Shown here piece after piece: positions 7,960 to 16,606 of a stretch of DNA of 64,000 nt. The stretch is from positions 62,001-126,000 of the forward strand of contig NZ_CP039640.1 of NCBI RefSeq assembly GCF_004923295.1, read 5' to 3'. The DNA is from Azospirillum sp. TSH100 (GTDB lineage Bacteria > Pseudomonadota > Alphaproteobacteria > Azospirillales > Azospirillaceae). Below the pieces are notes generated by a model that was not told the DNA's origin, made no database searches, and saw only the letters and a program-made list of their open reading frames with translations. The position numbers were made by a program, and so were the translations under genes. Every line of letters begins with the position of its first letter. Within the stretch, counting starts at the first letter, position 1.

Positions 7960-9888
7960 TCACACCGGCTGCGGCAGCCCGTGGATGTAGCCGACGCCGC
8001 CGCTGCGGCGGTTGCGGTAGGCGTCGTCGATCAGGCCGGCGAGGCTGTCCTTGACCTTGTCGTGCAGGCCCTTCTCCCAGTCGCCGGGGTGCTGGAAGTT
8101 GCTCATGATGTAGGAGAAGCCGTTGACGTCGTCGACCGCCTGCAGGCCGGTCGATTCGGCCCCCGCCGGGCAGGACAGGATGCGGGACAGCTGCTTGGTG
8201 TCGACGTTGTAGGCCCACAGGAAGTTGTTGACGTGGGCGCCGCTGTCCTCGCCGATCAGCAGCGTGCGCAGCTTCTCGGAGAATTTCAGGTTGTCGGGGT
8301 TGGCGATGCGGTCGGCGTCGGCGGTGTTGCCGATGGCGTCCGGGGTGGCGAGGTCGCGGCCGACCAGGGCCGGGACGGCGCTGAAATGCACCGGCACCCA
8401 GTCGCTGTCGATGGCGGCACCGGCCAGATCGGTCTGGCCGCCCTTCATCGGCAGCTGATAGACCGCACCGGCGTTGATGGCGTCGACCTTGATGCCGTTC
8501 TTGCCGTCGCTCATCGTCTTGTACATGTAGGACACCGCCATGTAGGCGGTCTTGTCCTTGGCGTTGACGGTGACGCCTTCCAGCTTGGTCAGGGCCAGCG
8601 TGGCGCCGAGGGTGGGGGCGTAGCGGTGGGTCTCCAGGAAGGCGGCGGCCTTCTCCATGCCCGGCTTGAACCTGACCCACTGGGTCTTGCCGCTGAAGCC
8701 GATGGCGGTGAAGGACGGATCCTTCGGGTCCTCCTTCTTCACCTCGACGATGTCGGCGGCCTTCAGCGTGTCGGCCAGCGTCTTGATCTCGTCGCTGGTG
8801 GCGTGGCCCAGCTTGATCCACTTCAGGGCGAAGGCGCCGCCCTTGTCGATGTCCTTGCCAGCCTCCTGCTCCATCTTGGCGGAGTAGAGGGTGCCGGCGG
8901 ACAGGTCCTTGGCCTTGTCGGCGACGAACATGAACAGGCCGCCGTTGGTGGCGTCGTCACCCATCAGCACGGTGCGCTCGTCCGGCATCACCTGCACCAG
9001 CTCGTGCGAGATGCGGCCCATGCAATAGTGCTTCTTGATGCCGCCGGTGCCGTCGAGGTTCACCGTCACTTCCGGCAGGTGGCCGTAGTGGTACGGGTTG
9101 GCCTTGGTCTCGTCACCGAACAGGTTCTTGCTGTAGGCGCGGAACTGGTCGTCCAGCGCGGTCGCGTCCGGCTCGTATTCCTCGCTCGACAGGTGGGTGT
9201 TCCAGGGCGACAGGCTGGCGCCGCAGGTGATCCACAGGCCGTGCACGCCGCTGGTGTCGACATTGTGGTACTGCACCAGCTTCAAGGCACCGGTTTCCTT
9301 GTTCTGGTCCAGCGTCAGGACGGCGATCGGCGACGGCAGCTTGCCGTACATCGAGGCGTCCTTGGAATCGCGGGTGGTGTATTCGAACTGGACGACGGCG
9401 AACAGGGTGTTGCCGGTCACGCCCGCCACCTTGGCGCCGGGGATCGGGGCCAGCATGTTGCAGCCATCGGGGCAGTCGGAGAAGAACTGCGTCGGGGTGG
9501 CCAGCGAGCCGTCGAGGATCGGCTTGCCGTTGATGTCGACATAGCCGCCGGCCAGGATCGTGCCGCCCTTGCCGTCCGGAACCATGTCGCCGGTGATGAA
9601 CAGCGGCTGGTAGCCGAGCGCGAAGCTCTGCTTGGAGCCATCGGCCCAGGTCACAACCATGCTGGACTCGACCGTGGTCTTCGCCTGCGCGGCAGCGGCG
9701 GTGGGGGCGGCCATGCCGACGAACTCGACGGCGACCGGCGCGCCCTTGGCGGCGGCGGCCTCGGCGCCCGAGGCGAACAGCAGCTCGCCGGCGCCGATGC
9801 CGGCGACCGGCAGCAGCGGCAGCCCGGCAAGGGCGCGGAGCACCGAACGGCGCGACGTTTCAGGCATTTGGACGGGCATATTGGTCAT
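7960..9888 (-). CDS. phoX: PhoX-family alkaline phosphatase, Tat-exported
   Basis: 642 residues from ATG 9888, which has GGAG nine bases upstream; a longer frame exists but lacks support. The N-terminus is a twin-arginine signal (SRRSVLRALAGLPLL, then an Ala-rich end), so the enzyme is folded before export to the periplasm. Family marks include GCNMLAPIP, ITCGASLSPWNTHLSSEEYE and FSDCPDGC. PhoX enzymes are Ca/Fe-dependent phosphomonoesterases that release phosphate from organic esters. Length is usual for the family. The gene has its own terminator and stands alone. I could not find a convincing Pho box upstream. Confidence 0.88.
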   Translation of the reverse strand: MTNMPVQMPETSRRSVLRALAGLPLLPVAGIGAGELLFASGAEAAAAKGAPVAVEFVGMAAPTAAAAQAKTTVESSMVVTWADGSKQSFALGYQPLFITGDMVPDGKGGTILAGGYVDINGKPILDGSLATPTQFFSDCPDGCNMLAPIPGAKVAGVTGNTLFAVVQFEYTTRDSKDASMYGKLPSPIAVLTLDQNKETGALKLVQYHNVDTSGVHGLWITCGASLSPWNTHLSSEEYEPDATALDDQFRAYSKNLFGDETKANPYHYGHLPEVTVNLDGTGGIKKHYCMGRISHELVQVMPDERTVLMGDDATNGGLFMFVADKAKDLSAGTLYSAKMEQEAGKDIDKGGAFALKWIKLGHATSDEIKTLADTLKAADIVEVKKEDPKDPSFTAIGFSGKTQWVRFKPGMEKAAAFLETHRYAPTLGATLALTKLEGVTVNAKDKTAYMAVSYMYKTMSDGKNGIKVDAINAGAVYQLPMKGGQTDLAGAAIDSDWVPVHFSAVPALVGRDLATPDAIGNTADADRIANPDNLKFSEKLRTLLIGEDSGAHVNNFLWAYNVDTKQLSRILSCPAGAESTGLQAVDDVNGFSYIMSNFQHPGDWEKGLHDKVKDSLAGLIDDAYRNRRSGGVGYIHGLPQPV

Positions 9889-10060
9889 GACTGGTGTCTC
9901 CCGAACCCTCATCAGGGCAAACTGCTGGCATGAGCGGTGCCATCGGGGCACGGGGCCCCGTTCGGCGCGGCCTTGTTCTTGGCGAGCGTCGGGAAGCTAC
10001 AGCGGGGATGTTACAGTTTGACGGTCGGTTCCCGTTCGATGGGGCGGCAACCGCCGGCGG

Positions 10061-10339
10061 TCAGCGCGCGCTGAGCATGCAGGTGCGGTCGGACGGCATC
10101 GGCAGGGTCATCGGCCTGCCGTCGGCCCCGGTGCCGCGCACCACGCGTCCGGCGGGCTTTCCATCCGATGCCGGCTGCGAGGCCGGCTGGTCGACGATTT
10201 CCGGGTCGGTCAGCTGGCCGGCGACCGTCCATTGCCGGGTCTGCGGATCCTGGCAGCGCAGCTCGTAGCGGCCCTTCATCGGCTCGGCCATGGCCGGGGC
10301 TGCGGTCAACAGGAGGGCGGCGAGGAGCGGACGGGACAT
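10061..10339 (-). CDS. Small secreted protein of unknown function
   Basis: 92 residues. Start ATG 10339 is preceded by GGAAGG. A clear Sec signal (MSRPLLAALLLTAAPAMA) is followed by a short mature part with two Cys (RCQDPQTRQW and SDRTCML), which may form a disulfide in the periplasm. No family recognised. It is 26 bp downstream of the methyltransferase gene that precedes it in the same direction and may be cotranscribed. Confidence 0.6.
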   Translation of the reverse strand: MSRPLLAALLLTAAPAMAEPMKGRYELRCQDPQTRQWTVAGQLTDPEIVDQPASQPASDGKPAGRVVRGTGADGRPMTLPMPSDRTCMLSAR

Positions 10340-10365
10340 GGCGCGTGATCCTTCCTGGAGAGCCG

Positions 10366-11028
10366 TCAGCGGCGGATATAGGCGGCGTAGCCGACGCTGT
10401 CCGGCTCGCCGATATACTGGTCGAGCTGCCAGTCGGGGGAGTTTTCCAGATAGGGGCGGACCAGCCGCTGTTTTTCCGTGTCCCAGTCGTGGGCCAGCAG
10501 AAGCGTGCCGGGGCGGCAATGGGGCTCGAAGAAACGAAGCTGCCGGAACGTTTCCTCACCGTCGCTGCTGCCGTCGAGGAACAGGCTGTCCACCCCCTGC
10601 TCCGGGTCGATATGGGGAAGGAACAGCGACGGGTCGCCGCCCAGCAGGAACTTCACATGCGGACTCAGCTCCGGCAGGTAGCGGGCGTAATAGCCGGCGG
10701 CAAGCATGTAGTTGTTCTGCTCCGCTTCCAGCGTCACCACCTGTCCGGCACCCAGCTGGCGGAAGGCGGAGGCCATGAAATAGGTGCTGCCGCCGCCCAG
10801 ATAGGTGCCGATCTCGAAGCACTGGCGCGGCCGGCGCTTCAGGATCGCCTCGAACAGGGCCTTGCGGTCGGCGATGTACATCTGGCCCGGCAGGTCGCGG
10901 CATCCCTCGAAGAAGAACTGCTGGCGCTCGTCCCATTTGGGCTTGACCGCCACCATGTAGAGGGCACGGCCCACATCCGTCAGCTCATGGTAATTGTGCC
11001 GGAAAACCTCCATGGAGGGCATGGACAT
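10366..11028 (-). CDS. Class I SAM-dependent methyltransferase (Methyltransf_24 / CmcI-like)
   Basis: 220 residues. The SAM motif I is CFEIGTYLGGGSTYF, motif II is VVTLEAEQNN and the motif IV region is DSLFLDGSSDGEETFRQL. This pattern matches cytoplasmic methyltransferases often found in glycan and natural-product clusters, where they O-methylate sugars. The acceptor is unknown. It lies downstream of the Nudix gene on the same strand. Confidence 0.75.
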   Translation of the reverse strand: MSMPSMEVFRHNYHELTDVGRALYMVAVKPKWDERQQFFFEGCRDLPGQMYIADRKALFEAILKRRPRQCFEIGTYLGGGSTYFMASAFRQLGAGQVVTLEAEQNNYMLAAGYYARYLPELSPHVKFLLGGDPSLFLPHIDPEQGVDSLFLDGSSDGEETFRQLRFFEPHCRPGTLLLAHDWDTEKQRLVRPYLENSPDWQLDQYIGEPDSVGYAAYIRR

Positions 11029-11085
11029 GGGGGCGGGCTCCTGCCGGTGATCGTGCCGGACTGTAGGCGCCGGCCGGCGGGACGG

Positions 11086-11745
11086 TCAACCGGGCGAGGA
11101 CAGAACCCGGGCGATGTCGGCCTGCCAGACCATGCTGACCAACGCGATCTGGGTCAGCAGATGCATCTCGCCGCGGCCGATGGCCTCCAGCAGCTCCGCG
11201 CGGGTCAGGAACAGGATTTCGGTGTCCTCCAGATCATCGGCGATCGGATCGGTGACCCGGCGGCAACCGGTGGCGTGGAACATGTGCGACCAGGCCCCGC
11301 CCTGGTTGGCATTGACGATGTAGGCGCCGAGGTCGGTCCAGGCTGTCGCCTCCATCCCCGTCTCCTCCATCAGTTCGCGCTTGGCGGCGGCCAGCGGTTC
11401 CTCGCCGGGCGACAGATGGCCGCCGGGGAAGACCAGCCCGACCTTGCGCGGGCCGTGGCGGTACTGGCGGTAGATGACGATCCTCCCATCCGCCGTCTCG
11501 GCGAAGATGCAGGCGAAGGAGGGCTGGTCGAACTGGTAGTAATCGTCGATCCGCCGTCCGTCCGGCAACTCCACCGTCTCCACCCGCACCTTCAGGAACG
11601 GATCGGCATCGACCAGCTCGCGGCTGCGCAGCACGGTCCAGGGACGGTGGTGGTAGGGGCGGTGTCCGGGCATCGAGAGCAGCACTTTCTCTGGGGCGTC
11701 GGAGGGGGGCGGAACGGTTGCCGGTGATGGCGTACCAGCAGCCAT
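11086..11745 (-). CDS. Nudix hydrolase (ADP-sugar pyrophosphatase type)
   Basis: About 219 residues from ATG 11745; the start is uncertain because longer in-frame starts and a shorter ATG at 11673 exist and none has an ideal ribosome-binding site. The Nudix box is complete: G-G-H-L-S-P-G-E-E followed by AAAKRELMEETGM. The preceding YYQFDQPSFACIFAETADG and YRQYRHGP fit ADP-ribose/ADP-sugar pyrophosphatases, which cleave nucleoside-diphosphate sugars to phosphosugar and NMP with Mg. Possible roles are recycling or limiting sugar nucleotides. Confidence 0.82.
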   Translation of the reverse strand: MAAGTPSPATVPPPSDAPEKVLLSMPGHRPYHHRPWTVLRSRELVDADPFLKVRVETVELPDGRRIDDYYQFDQPSFACIFAETADGRIVIYRQYRHGPRKVGLVFPGGHLSPGEEPLAAAKRELMEETGMEATAWTDLGAYIVNANQGGAWSHMFHATGCRRVTDPIADDLEDTEILFLTRAELLEAIGRGEMHLLTQIALVSMVWQADIARVLSSPG

Positions 11746-12041
11746 CCATCCGCGTCCAGTTCTCCTCATGGGGAGGGAGCGGGTCCGCCCTGATTCTGTG
11801 CCCTGATCCTGTGGCAGGCTGGTCGTGTGGATGGAAAACAACCCTGAAAAGAAATTTCAACAATCATGATCCGCGCATCAGGACAGTAATCGCGGCTTCC
11901 GGTGCATCGGGCTCGGGGTGTTTCTTCGTTCACGTGTGTCAAATGAAACGAGATGTGACCGATTTTTTCTAGGAAGCCATTTTGATTGAGAGGTCCTGGT
12001 AAAAGGGATTATCGGTTCCCGCACAAATGCAACCATCTTAG

Positions 12042-14423
12042 ATGCAGATTTTGTCCGGTTCCCTGCTCCAAGGCCCGATCCCACGCCTGATCCACCAGAC
12101 CTGGAAGACCCGCGATGTCCCGCCCGGGTTCCAGACGCTGCAACACAGCTGGATCGGACGCAACCCCGGCTTCACCCACCGTTTCTGGACCGACGAGGAC
12201 ATCGAGCGCTTCGTCGTGGAGGAACATCCGGAGCTGCGGCCGGTCTTCCGGGGGTATGCCGACCCCATCGCACGGATCGATCTGGCCCGCTACCTGATCC
12301 TGCGCCGTTTCGGCGGGGTCTATGCCGACCTTGATTTCGAATGCCTGCGCCCGATCGACGGGCTGCTGGAGGGCCGGAGTTTCGTCGTCGGGCTGGAGCC
12401 GGAGGAGCATGGCAGGCTGGCGAAGGCGGTTGAGCGCGGGCTGCCCCGTATCCTGTGCCCCTCCTTCCTCGCATCGGTGCCCGGCCATCCCTTCTGGGAC
12501 CATCTGCTGGACCGGCTGGTCGAGGCCCGGCACTGCCCCGACGTGCTGGATGCCACCGGCCCCTTTCTGCTGACCCGTGCCCATGAGCAGTATGGGGAGG
12601 TTGGGCATGAGGAAGAGGGGGCCGCGGTGACGGTGCTGCCGCCGGAGCTGCTCTATCCCGTGACCAAGGAGGAGTGCTGGAGCGGCCGCCTGTTCGATCC
12701 CGTCTTCTGGGAGCGGGCGACCCGTCAGGCCTATGCGCTCCATCACTGGGAGGGCACCTGGTTCCGGGACGGTGCCGGGCGCGGCACCGCCCTGCCGCAG
12801 CAGGTCACGGCGGTGGTGACCGACGGGCGGCCGGACGGCGGCCGTCCCCCCGTGGCGCAGGCGCAGGGGCTGCCGCTGATCTCCTGCCTGATGGTCACCA
12901 GGGGGGAAAGGGCCGGGCCGCTGGAACTCGCCATCGACGGATTCGCGCGCCAGACCTATCCCAACCGCGAGCTGGTCATCGTCTGCGACAGCCCGGCGCT
13001 GCCGCAGGACGATCCGCTGGAACGCGCCATCCGCGCCGCCTGTTGCCCGAACGTCCGGCTGGTCCGGGTCGAGGCGGGCAGTCAACCTGATGGCCAACCT
13101 GATGGCCAACCTGATGGCCGGGCCGGCGGGCTGACGCTGGGCGAACTGCGCAACATCGCGCTCGACCATGCGGCCGGATTCCACGTCTGCCAGTGGGACG
13201 ACGACGACCTCTACGACCCCTGCCGGCTGGAGATGCAGCAGCGGGTGCTGGCCGCCGCCGGCGCCCAGGCCTGCCTGCTCGGCCGCTGGATGATCTGGTG
13301 GCCGGCCGAAGACCGGTTGGCGGTGTCCTGCGAACGGGACTGGGAGGGCTCGCTCCTGTGCGAGAGGGCGGTGATGCCCCGCTATCCGGCCCTTCGCCGC
13401 GGCGAGGACACGCCGGTGGTGGAGCAGCTGCGCCGGGATGCCCGGGTGGTGCGGATGGATGTGCCGCGGCTCTACACCTACGTCGTCCATGGCGGCAACA
13501 CCTTCACCGCCCGGCATTTCGAGGAGCATTGGCGGGCCGCCACCGCCCGTTTCAGCGGTGAACGCTGCCGGGCCGTGCTGGAGGAGATGGGCAAGCGCCT
13601 GCCGGTGGGAGCCTATCGGCGCGCCGTCCTGCTTGCTCCGGCCGTCGCGGCGCGGCGGGAAAAGGTGCTGGTGCTGACCCCGGTGAAGGATGCCGCTGCC
13701 CATCTGCCGCGCTATCTGGAGTTGCTCGGCCGGCTCGATCACGATCCGTCCCGTCTGTCGTTGGGCTTTCTTGAGGGGGACAGCGGCGACGGCACGCATG
13801 GCTGGCTGGCCGACCGGCTGCCGGAGTTGCGGCGGCGCTACCGCCGGGTCACCCTGCTGCGCCACGATTACGGATTCCGGCCCGCGGGGCCGCGCTGGGC
13901 ATCGGAGATCCAGCGGCGGCGGCGGGAACTGCTGGCGCGCTCGCGCAACCGGCTGCTGTCCGGGGCGCTGGAGGATGAGGACTGGGTGCTGTGGCTGGAT
14001 GCCGATCTGGTCGGGTATCCGCCGGATCTGCTGGCCCGGCTGCTCGCCGCCGGCCGCGACATCGCCGTTCCCCACTGCGTCCTGCCCGACGGGCGGACCT
14101 TCGATCTCAACAGCTTCCGACTGGCTGGCCAAGAGGGAGGCGGCGAAGACCCGCGCCATCTGGTCGATGGGATCTTCCAGCCGCCGCGCGGCGCCGGGCG
14201 GCTCTATCTGGATGCCTTCGCCGGCGAGGCCATCGTGCCGCTGGACGGGGTGGGCGGCACGGCATTGCTGGTGCGGGCGGACCTTCACCGCGAGGGGCTG
14301 TGTTTCCCTCCCTACAGCCACCGCGGCTACATCGAGACGGAGGGGCTGGCGATGATGGCCAAGGATATGGGCGTGACCGCCTGGGGCCTGCCGGACCTGC
14401 GCATCGTTCACGCCGATCATTGA
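12042..14423 (+). CDS. Three-domain glycosyltransferase: DXD sugar-binding GT, GT2 and Anp1-like
   Basis: 793 residues. Residues 1-250 resemble GT32-type Gly_transf_sug proteins: IPRLIHQTWKT and the donor motif Y-A-D-L-D (D96, D98). Residues about 278-520 are a GT2-like domain: SCLMVTRGERAG, then QWDDDDLYD at 384-392. Residues 541-793 resemble the Anp1/GT62 fold: KVLVLTPVKD, FLEGDSGDGT and WLDADLVG (D653, D655). All three carry acidic metal-binding motifs, so three successive transfers by one polypeptide are possible. A three-unit QPDG repeat sits inside the GT2 domain. It begins a forward run of glycan genes. Confidence 0.82.
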   Translation: MQILSGSLLQGPIPRLIHQTWKTRDVPPGFQTLQHSWIGRNPGFTHRFWTDEDIERFVVEEHPELRPVFRGYADPIARIDLARYLILRRFGGVYADLDFECLRPIDGLLEGRSFVVGLEPEEHGRLAKAVERGLPRILCPSFLASVPGHPFWDHLLDRLVEARHCPDVLDATGPFLLTRAHEQYGEVGHEEEGAAVTVLPPELLYPVTKEECWSGRLFDPVFWERATRQAYALHHWEGTWFRDGAGRGTALPQQVTAVVTDGRPDGGRPPVAQAQGLPLISCLMVTRGERAGPLELAIDGFARQTYPNRELVIVCDSPALPQDDPLERAIRAACCPNVRLVRVEAGSQPDGQPDGQPDGRAGGLTLGELRNIALDHAAGFHVCQWDDDDLYDPCRLEMQQRVLAAAGAQACLLGRWMIWWPAEDRLAVSCERDWEGSLLCERAVMPRYPALRRGEDTPVVEQLRRDARVVRMDVPRLYTYVVHGGNTFTARHFEEHWRAATARFSGERCRAVLEEMGKRLPVGAYRRAVLLAPAVAARREKVLVLTPVKDAAAHLPRYLELLGRLDHDPSRLSLGFLEGDSGDGTHGWLADRLPELRRRYRRVTLLRHDYGFRPAGPRWASEIQRRRRELLARSRNRLLSGALEDEDWVLWLDADLVGYPPDLLARLLAAGRDIAVPHCVLPDGRTFDLNSFRLAGQEGGGEDPRHLVDGIFQPPRGAGRLYLDAFAGEAIVPLDGVGGTALLVRADLHREGLCFPPYSHRGYIETEGLAMMAKDMGVTAWGLPDLRIVHADH
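13083..13118 (+). repeat. Three 12-bp tandem repeats encoding QPDG
   Basis: CAACCTGATGGC is repeated three times perfectly, in frame inside the GT2 domain. The copies are identical at the DNA level, which suggests recent slippage. Confidence 0.9.
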
Positions 14424-14460
14424 CGAATCCAATCCCGTCCTTCCTGTCCGGGAGTTCCCC

Positions 14461-15414
14461 ATGCCCGACCAGTCCATGCCCGACCATGCCCCGTCCGACG
14501 ACCTCCATGCGATCTCCCGCCTTGCGGTGAGCGTGGTCGTCTGCACCTACCGGCGGCCGGCACTGCTCGACCTCTGCCTTGCCAGTCTGGCCGGGGAGAC
14601 GACCTCTGCCGGCCTTCACGAAATCCTGGTGATCGACAACGCTCCGCAGCAGGACGCCCGGCCGGTGGCGGAGCGGTGGCGTTCCGTTTTCGCCGGGCAT
14701 GGCACCAGCCTGCGCTATGTGGTGGAGGAGAGAACCGGGGTCGGCCACGCCCGCAACCGGGGTGTCGCCCTGGCCGCCGCCCCGCTGGTGGCCTTCATCG
14801 ATGATGACGAGCGGGCCCTTTCCGGCTGGCTGGAGCGGCTGACCGCACCTTTCGCCGATCCCGGCGTCGACATGGTCGCCGGTGAGGTCGATCCCGATTT
14901 CGGCGACCATTCGCGTCCGGACTGGCTGACCGACGGGCTGCTGCACGTCTTCTCGTGCCGCTGGGGCTGGGACAGCGTGCCGCGCTTCCTGAAGCCGGGC
15001 GAATGGTTCGGCGAAGGCAACTGCGCCTTCCGCAAGCGGCTGGTCGACGGCCGCGGCTTCCCGACCGACCTGGGCCGCAGCGGCGATGGGCTGATGTCGA
15101 GCGAGGGCATGCTGTTCACCGCCCTGCGCGCCGCGGGCGCCACCGCCTATTACGTCCCCGGCGCCCGCGTGTCCCACCACATCCACCCCGACCGGCTGGA
15201 CAAGGCCTGGGTCCTGCGGCGGATGTTCTTCCAGGGCACCTCCGACTACATCGCCCACCGCCGTTACGGTCTGAGCAAACTGCCGCAGGATTTCAACTTC
15301 AGCCTGGGCAAGCTGATGGCGCTGGACGTGCAGGCGCTGGACCCGGCCAGCCTGCAGGCGATGTCGCACCTCTATTACCAGCTCGGCTACGCGGCGGGGT
15401 CGAACATGTACTGA
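14461..15414 (+). CDS. Family 2 glycosyltransferase
   Basis: 317 residues. GT-A hallmarks are VSVVVCTYRRPALLDLCLAS, then VIDNAP, TGVGHARNRGVALA and the metal-binding FIDDDE. GGGAG lies just before the ATG. C-terminal His-rich VSHHIHPDRL and RRMFFQGTSDY are seen in bacterial surface-glycan transferases. It probably adds one sugar from an NDP donor in the cytoplasm. It follows the three-domain glycosyltransferase by 37 bp and is likely cotranscribed. Confidence 0.85.
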   Translation: MPDQSMPDHAPSDDLHAISRLAVSVVVCTYRRPALLDLCLASLAGETTSAGLHEILVIDNAPQQDARPVAERWRSVFAGHGTSLRYVVEERTGVGHARNRGVALAAAPLVAFIDDDERALSGWLERLTAPFADPGVDMVAGEVDPDFGDHSRPDWLTDGLLHVFSCRWGWDSVPRFLKPGEWFGEGNCAFRKRLVDGRGFPTDLGRSGDGLMSSEGMLFTALRAAGATAYYVPGARVSHHIHPDRLDKAWVLRRMFFQGTSDYIAHRRYGLSKLPQDFNFSLGKLMALDVQALDPASLQAMSHLYYQLGYAAGSNMY

Positions 15415-15442
15415 AGCGGCCTGGTCGGAACTCCTGGCCGCC

Positions 15443-16489
15443 TCAGGGCGTCACATAGATCCGGTTCACGAAGGGGTCCAGCCCATCCGGCAGATCGGCG
15501 CAGCGGCGGTCGAGCGGCGGGACGGTCGGGCCGTGTGGGGTGCGGTTGATGTTGTACTGGCCGGACAGCAGCAGGCGCCGGCCGCGCCGCGGCAGGGCGC
15601 CCTTGTGGACGCCGTAGGTGTCGCCCAGGAAGCGGCTGCCGGCCGGGCCCGTCACCGCCACGGTATCGCTGGTGCCGAAGGCGGCCTCCACCTGCGCGTC
15701 GGTCAGGGCGCGGCCGGTGGAGAGCCGGCGGCTGCGGTGGCTGCCCTTGACGAAGATGTGCGGGCCGCCGTCCTCGTCCACGTCGGTCAGGTAGAAGAAG
15801 ATCTTGAAGCCGCGCAGGCTGTCCAGATCACGGTGGTGGCGCTGGGTGCCCTTGGCCGCGTCGCGCCCGCCGAAGCTCTCCCCGCCCCAGGACCACCAGC
15901 AGCCGATGTTGTCGAGGATCGGCTTGCAGCCGAGATACAGCTCCGCCACCTCCAGCACCTGCGGGTCGTTGAAGAGAGCCAGCACATGGGGCGCCCGCAG
16001 GATCTGGTCGATGCCGTGATAGCCCATGTTGGAGTCCGGGCTGGGCGGGCTGTCGGGCCGGAACCAGCCCAGATGCGGGCGGAAGGGATCGTGGCAGGGG
16101 GTGTTCTCGAAATAGGCGCGCAAATCCGCGACGATGGCCGGGGCGATCGGCGGCAGCAGCGGGGTGATGCCGTCCCTCTCCAGCGTCCGGCACCAGTCCC
16201 GCGCCTCCAGCGACGGGTAGAAGCCCGGCGTGCGCGGCCGCCGCACTGCGATCAGCGCCGCCAGCCGGTCGCGCAGGCACGGGTCGGTGACGATGGGCAG
16301 GATGTCGTAGATGGCGTAGCGCGGGTCTGCCTTCGCCTTGCGCCAGTAGGCCCGCGGCGAGGCGATGCGCGTCCGCACATTGTCCAGAAAGCTGCCGACG
16401 GGGGCGGGAGCGGAGGTGGGGACGAAGGAGGACGCCATGGGATGCGGCACCGCGCGAAAGGAGAATCGTTCGTGACGAAGACTCTCCAT
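15443..16489 (-). CDS. Phytanoyl-CoA dioxygenase-like Fe(II)/2-oxoglutarate oxygenase
   Basis: 348 residues; an internal ATG at 16438 is a possible shorter start. The iron ligands appear as H-x-D in RHHRDLDSL and a distal His in DTYGVHKGALP, with the 2-oxoglutarate-binding Arg in RRGRRLLLSGQY. PhyH-like proteins hydroxylate lipids, sugars or small molecules using oxygen and 2-oxoglutarate. The gene converges with the GT2 gene and diverges from the sialidase-fold gene. Its substrate may be part of the glycan made nearby, by context only. Confidence 0.78.
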   Translation of the reverse strand: MESLRHERFSFRAVPHPMASSFVPTSAPAPVGSFLDNVRTRIASPRAYWRKAKADPRYAIYDILPIVTDPCLRDRLAALIAVRRPRTPGFYPSLEARDWCRTLERDGITPLLPPIAPAIVADLRAYFENTPCHDPFRPHLGWFRPDSPPSPDSNMGYHGIDQILRAPHVLALFNDPQVLEVAELYLGCKPILDNIGCWWSWGGESFGGRDAAKGTQRHHRDLDSLRGFKIFFYLTDVDEDGGPHIFVKGSHRSRRLSTGRALTDAQVEAAFGTSDTVAVTGPAGSRFLGDTYGVHKGALPRRGRRLLLSGQYNINRTPHGPTVPPLDRRCADLPDGLDPFVNRIYVTP

Positions 16490-16606
16490 AAGGGCAGCGG
16501 TCTTTCAAGGCGTATCCGCCTGTCCGCGCCACTCTGCTGCTGAGGCACGGCGTCGCGGGTTATAAGGCATAGGGTCTTTTGAGGAACGAAGAAGGCAGGA
16601 AACCCG

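Noticed and set aside
7981..9933. 650-residue open frame opposite phoX
   Set aside because: Exact antisense shadow of a clear PhoX gene; low-complexity composition from GC-rich codons and no recognisable domain.
9995..10020. Possible Pho box upstream of phoX
   Set aside because: CTGTAAC and CTGTAGC half-sites are present on the minus strand but spaced 14 bp apart, not the 11 bp of a Pho box.
12009..14546. 845-residue minus-strand frame opposite the three-domain glycosyltransferase
   Set aside because: Shadow of the forward gene, whose glycosyltransferase motifs are clear; the antisense product is Gln/His/Arg/Pro-rich.
15416..15442. GCGGCC...GGCCGC dyad between convergent genes
   Set aside because: Only a 6-bp stem with a long loop, common by chance in GC-rich DNA.
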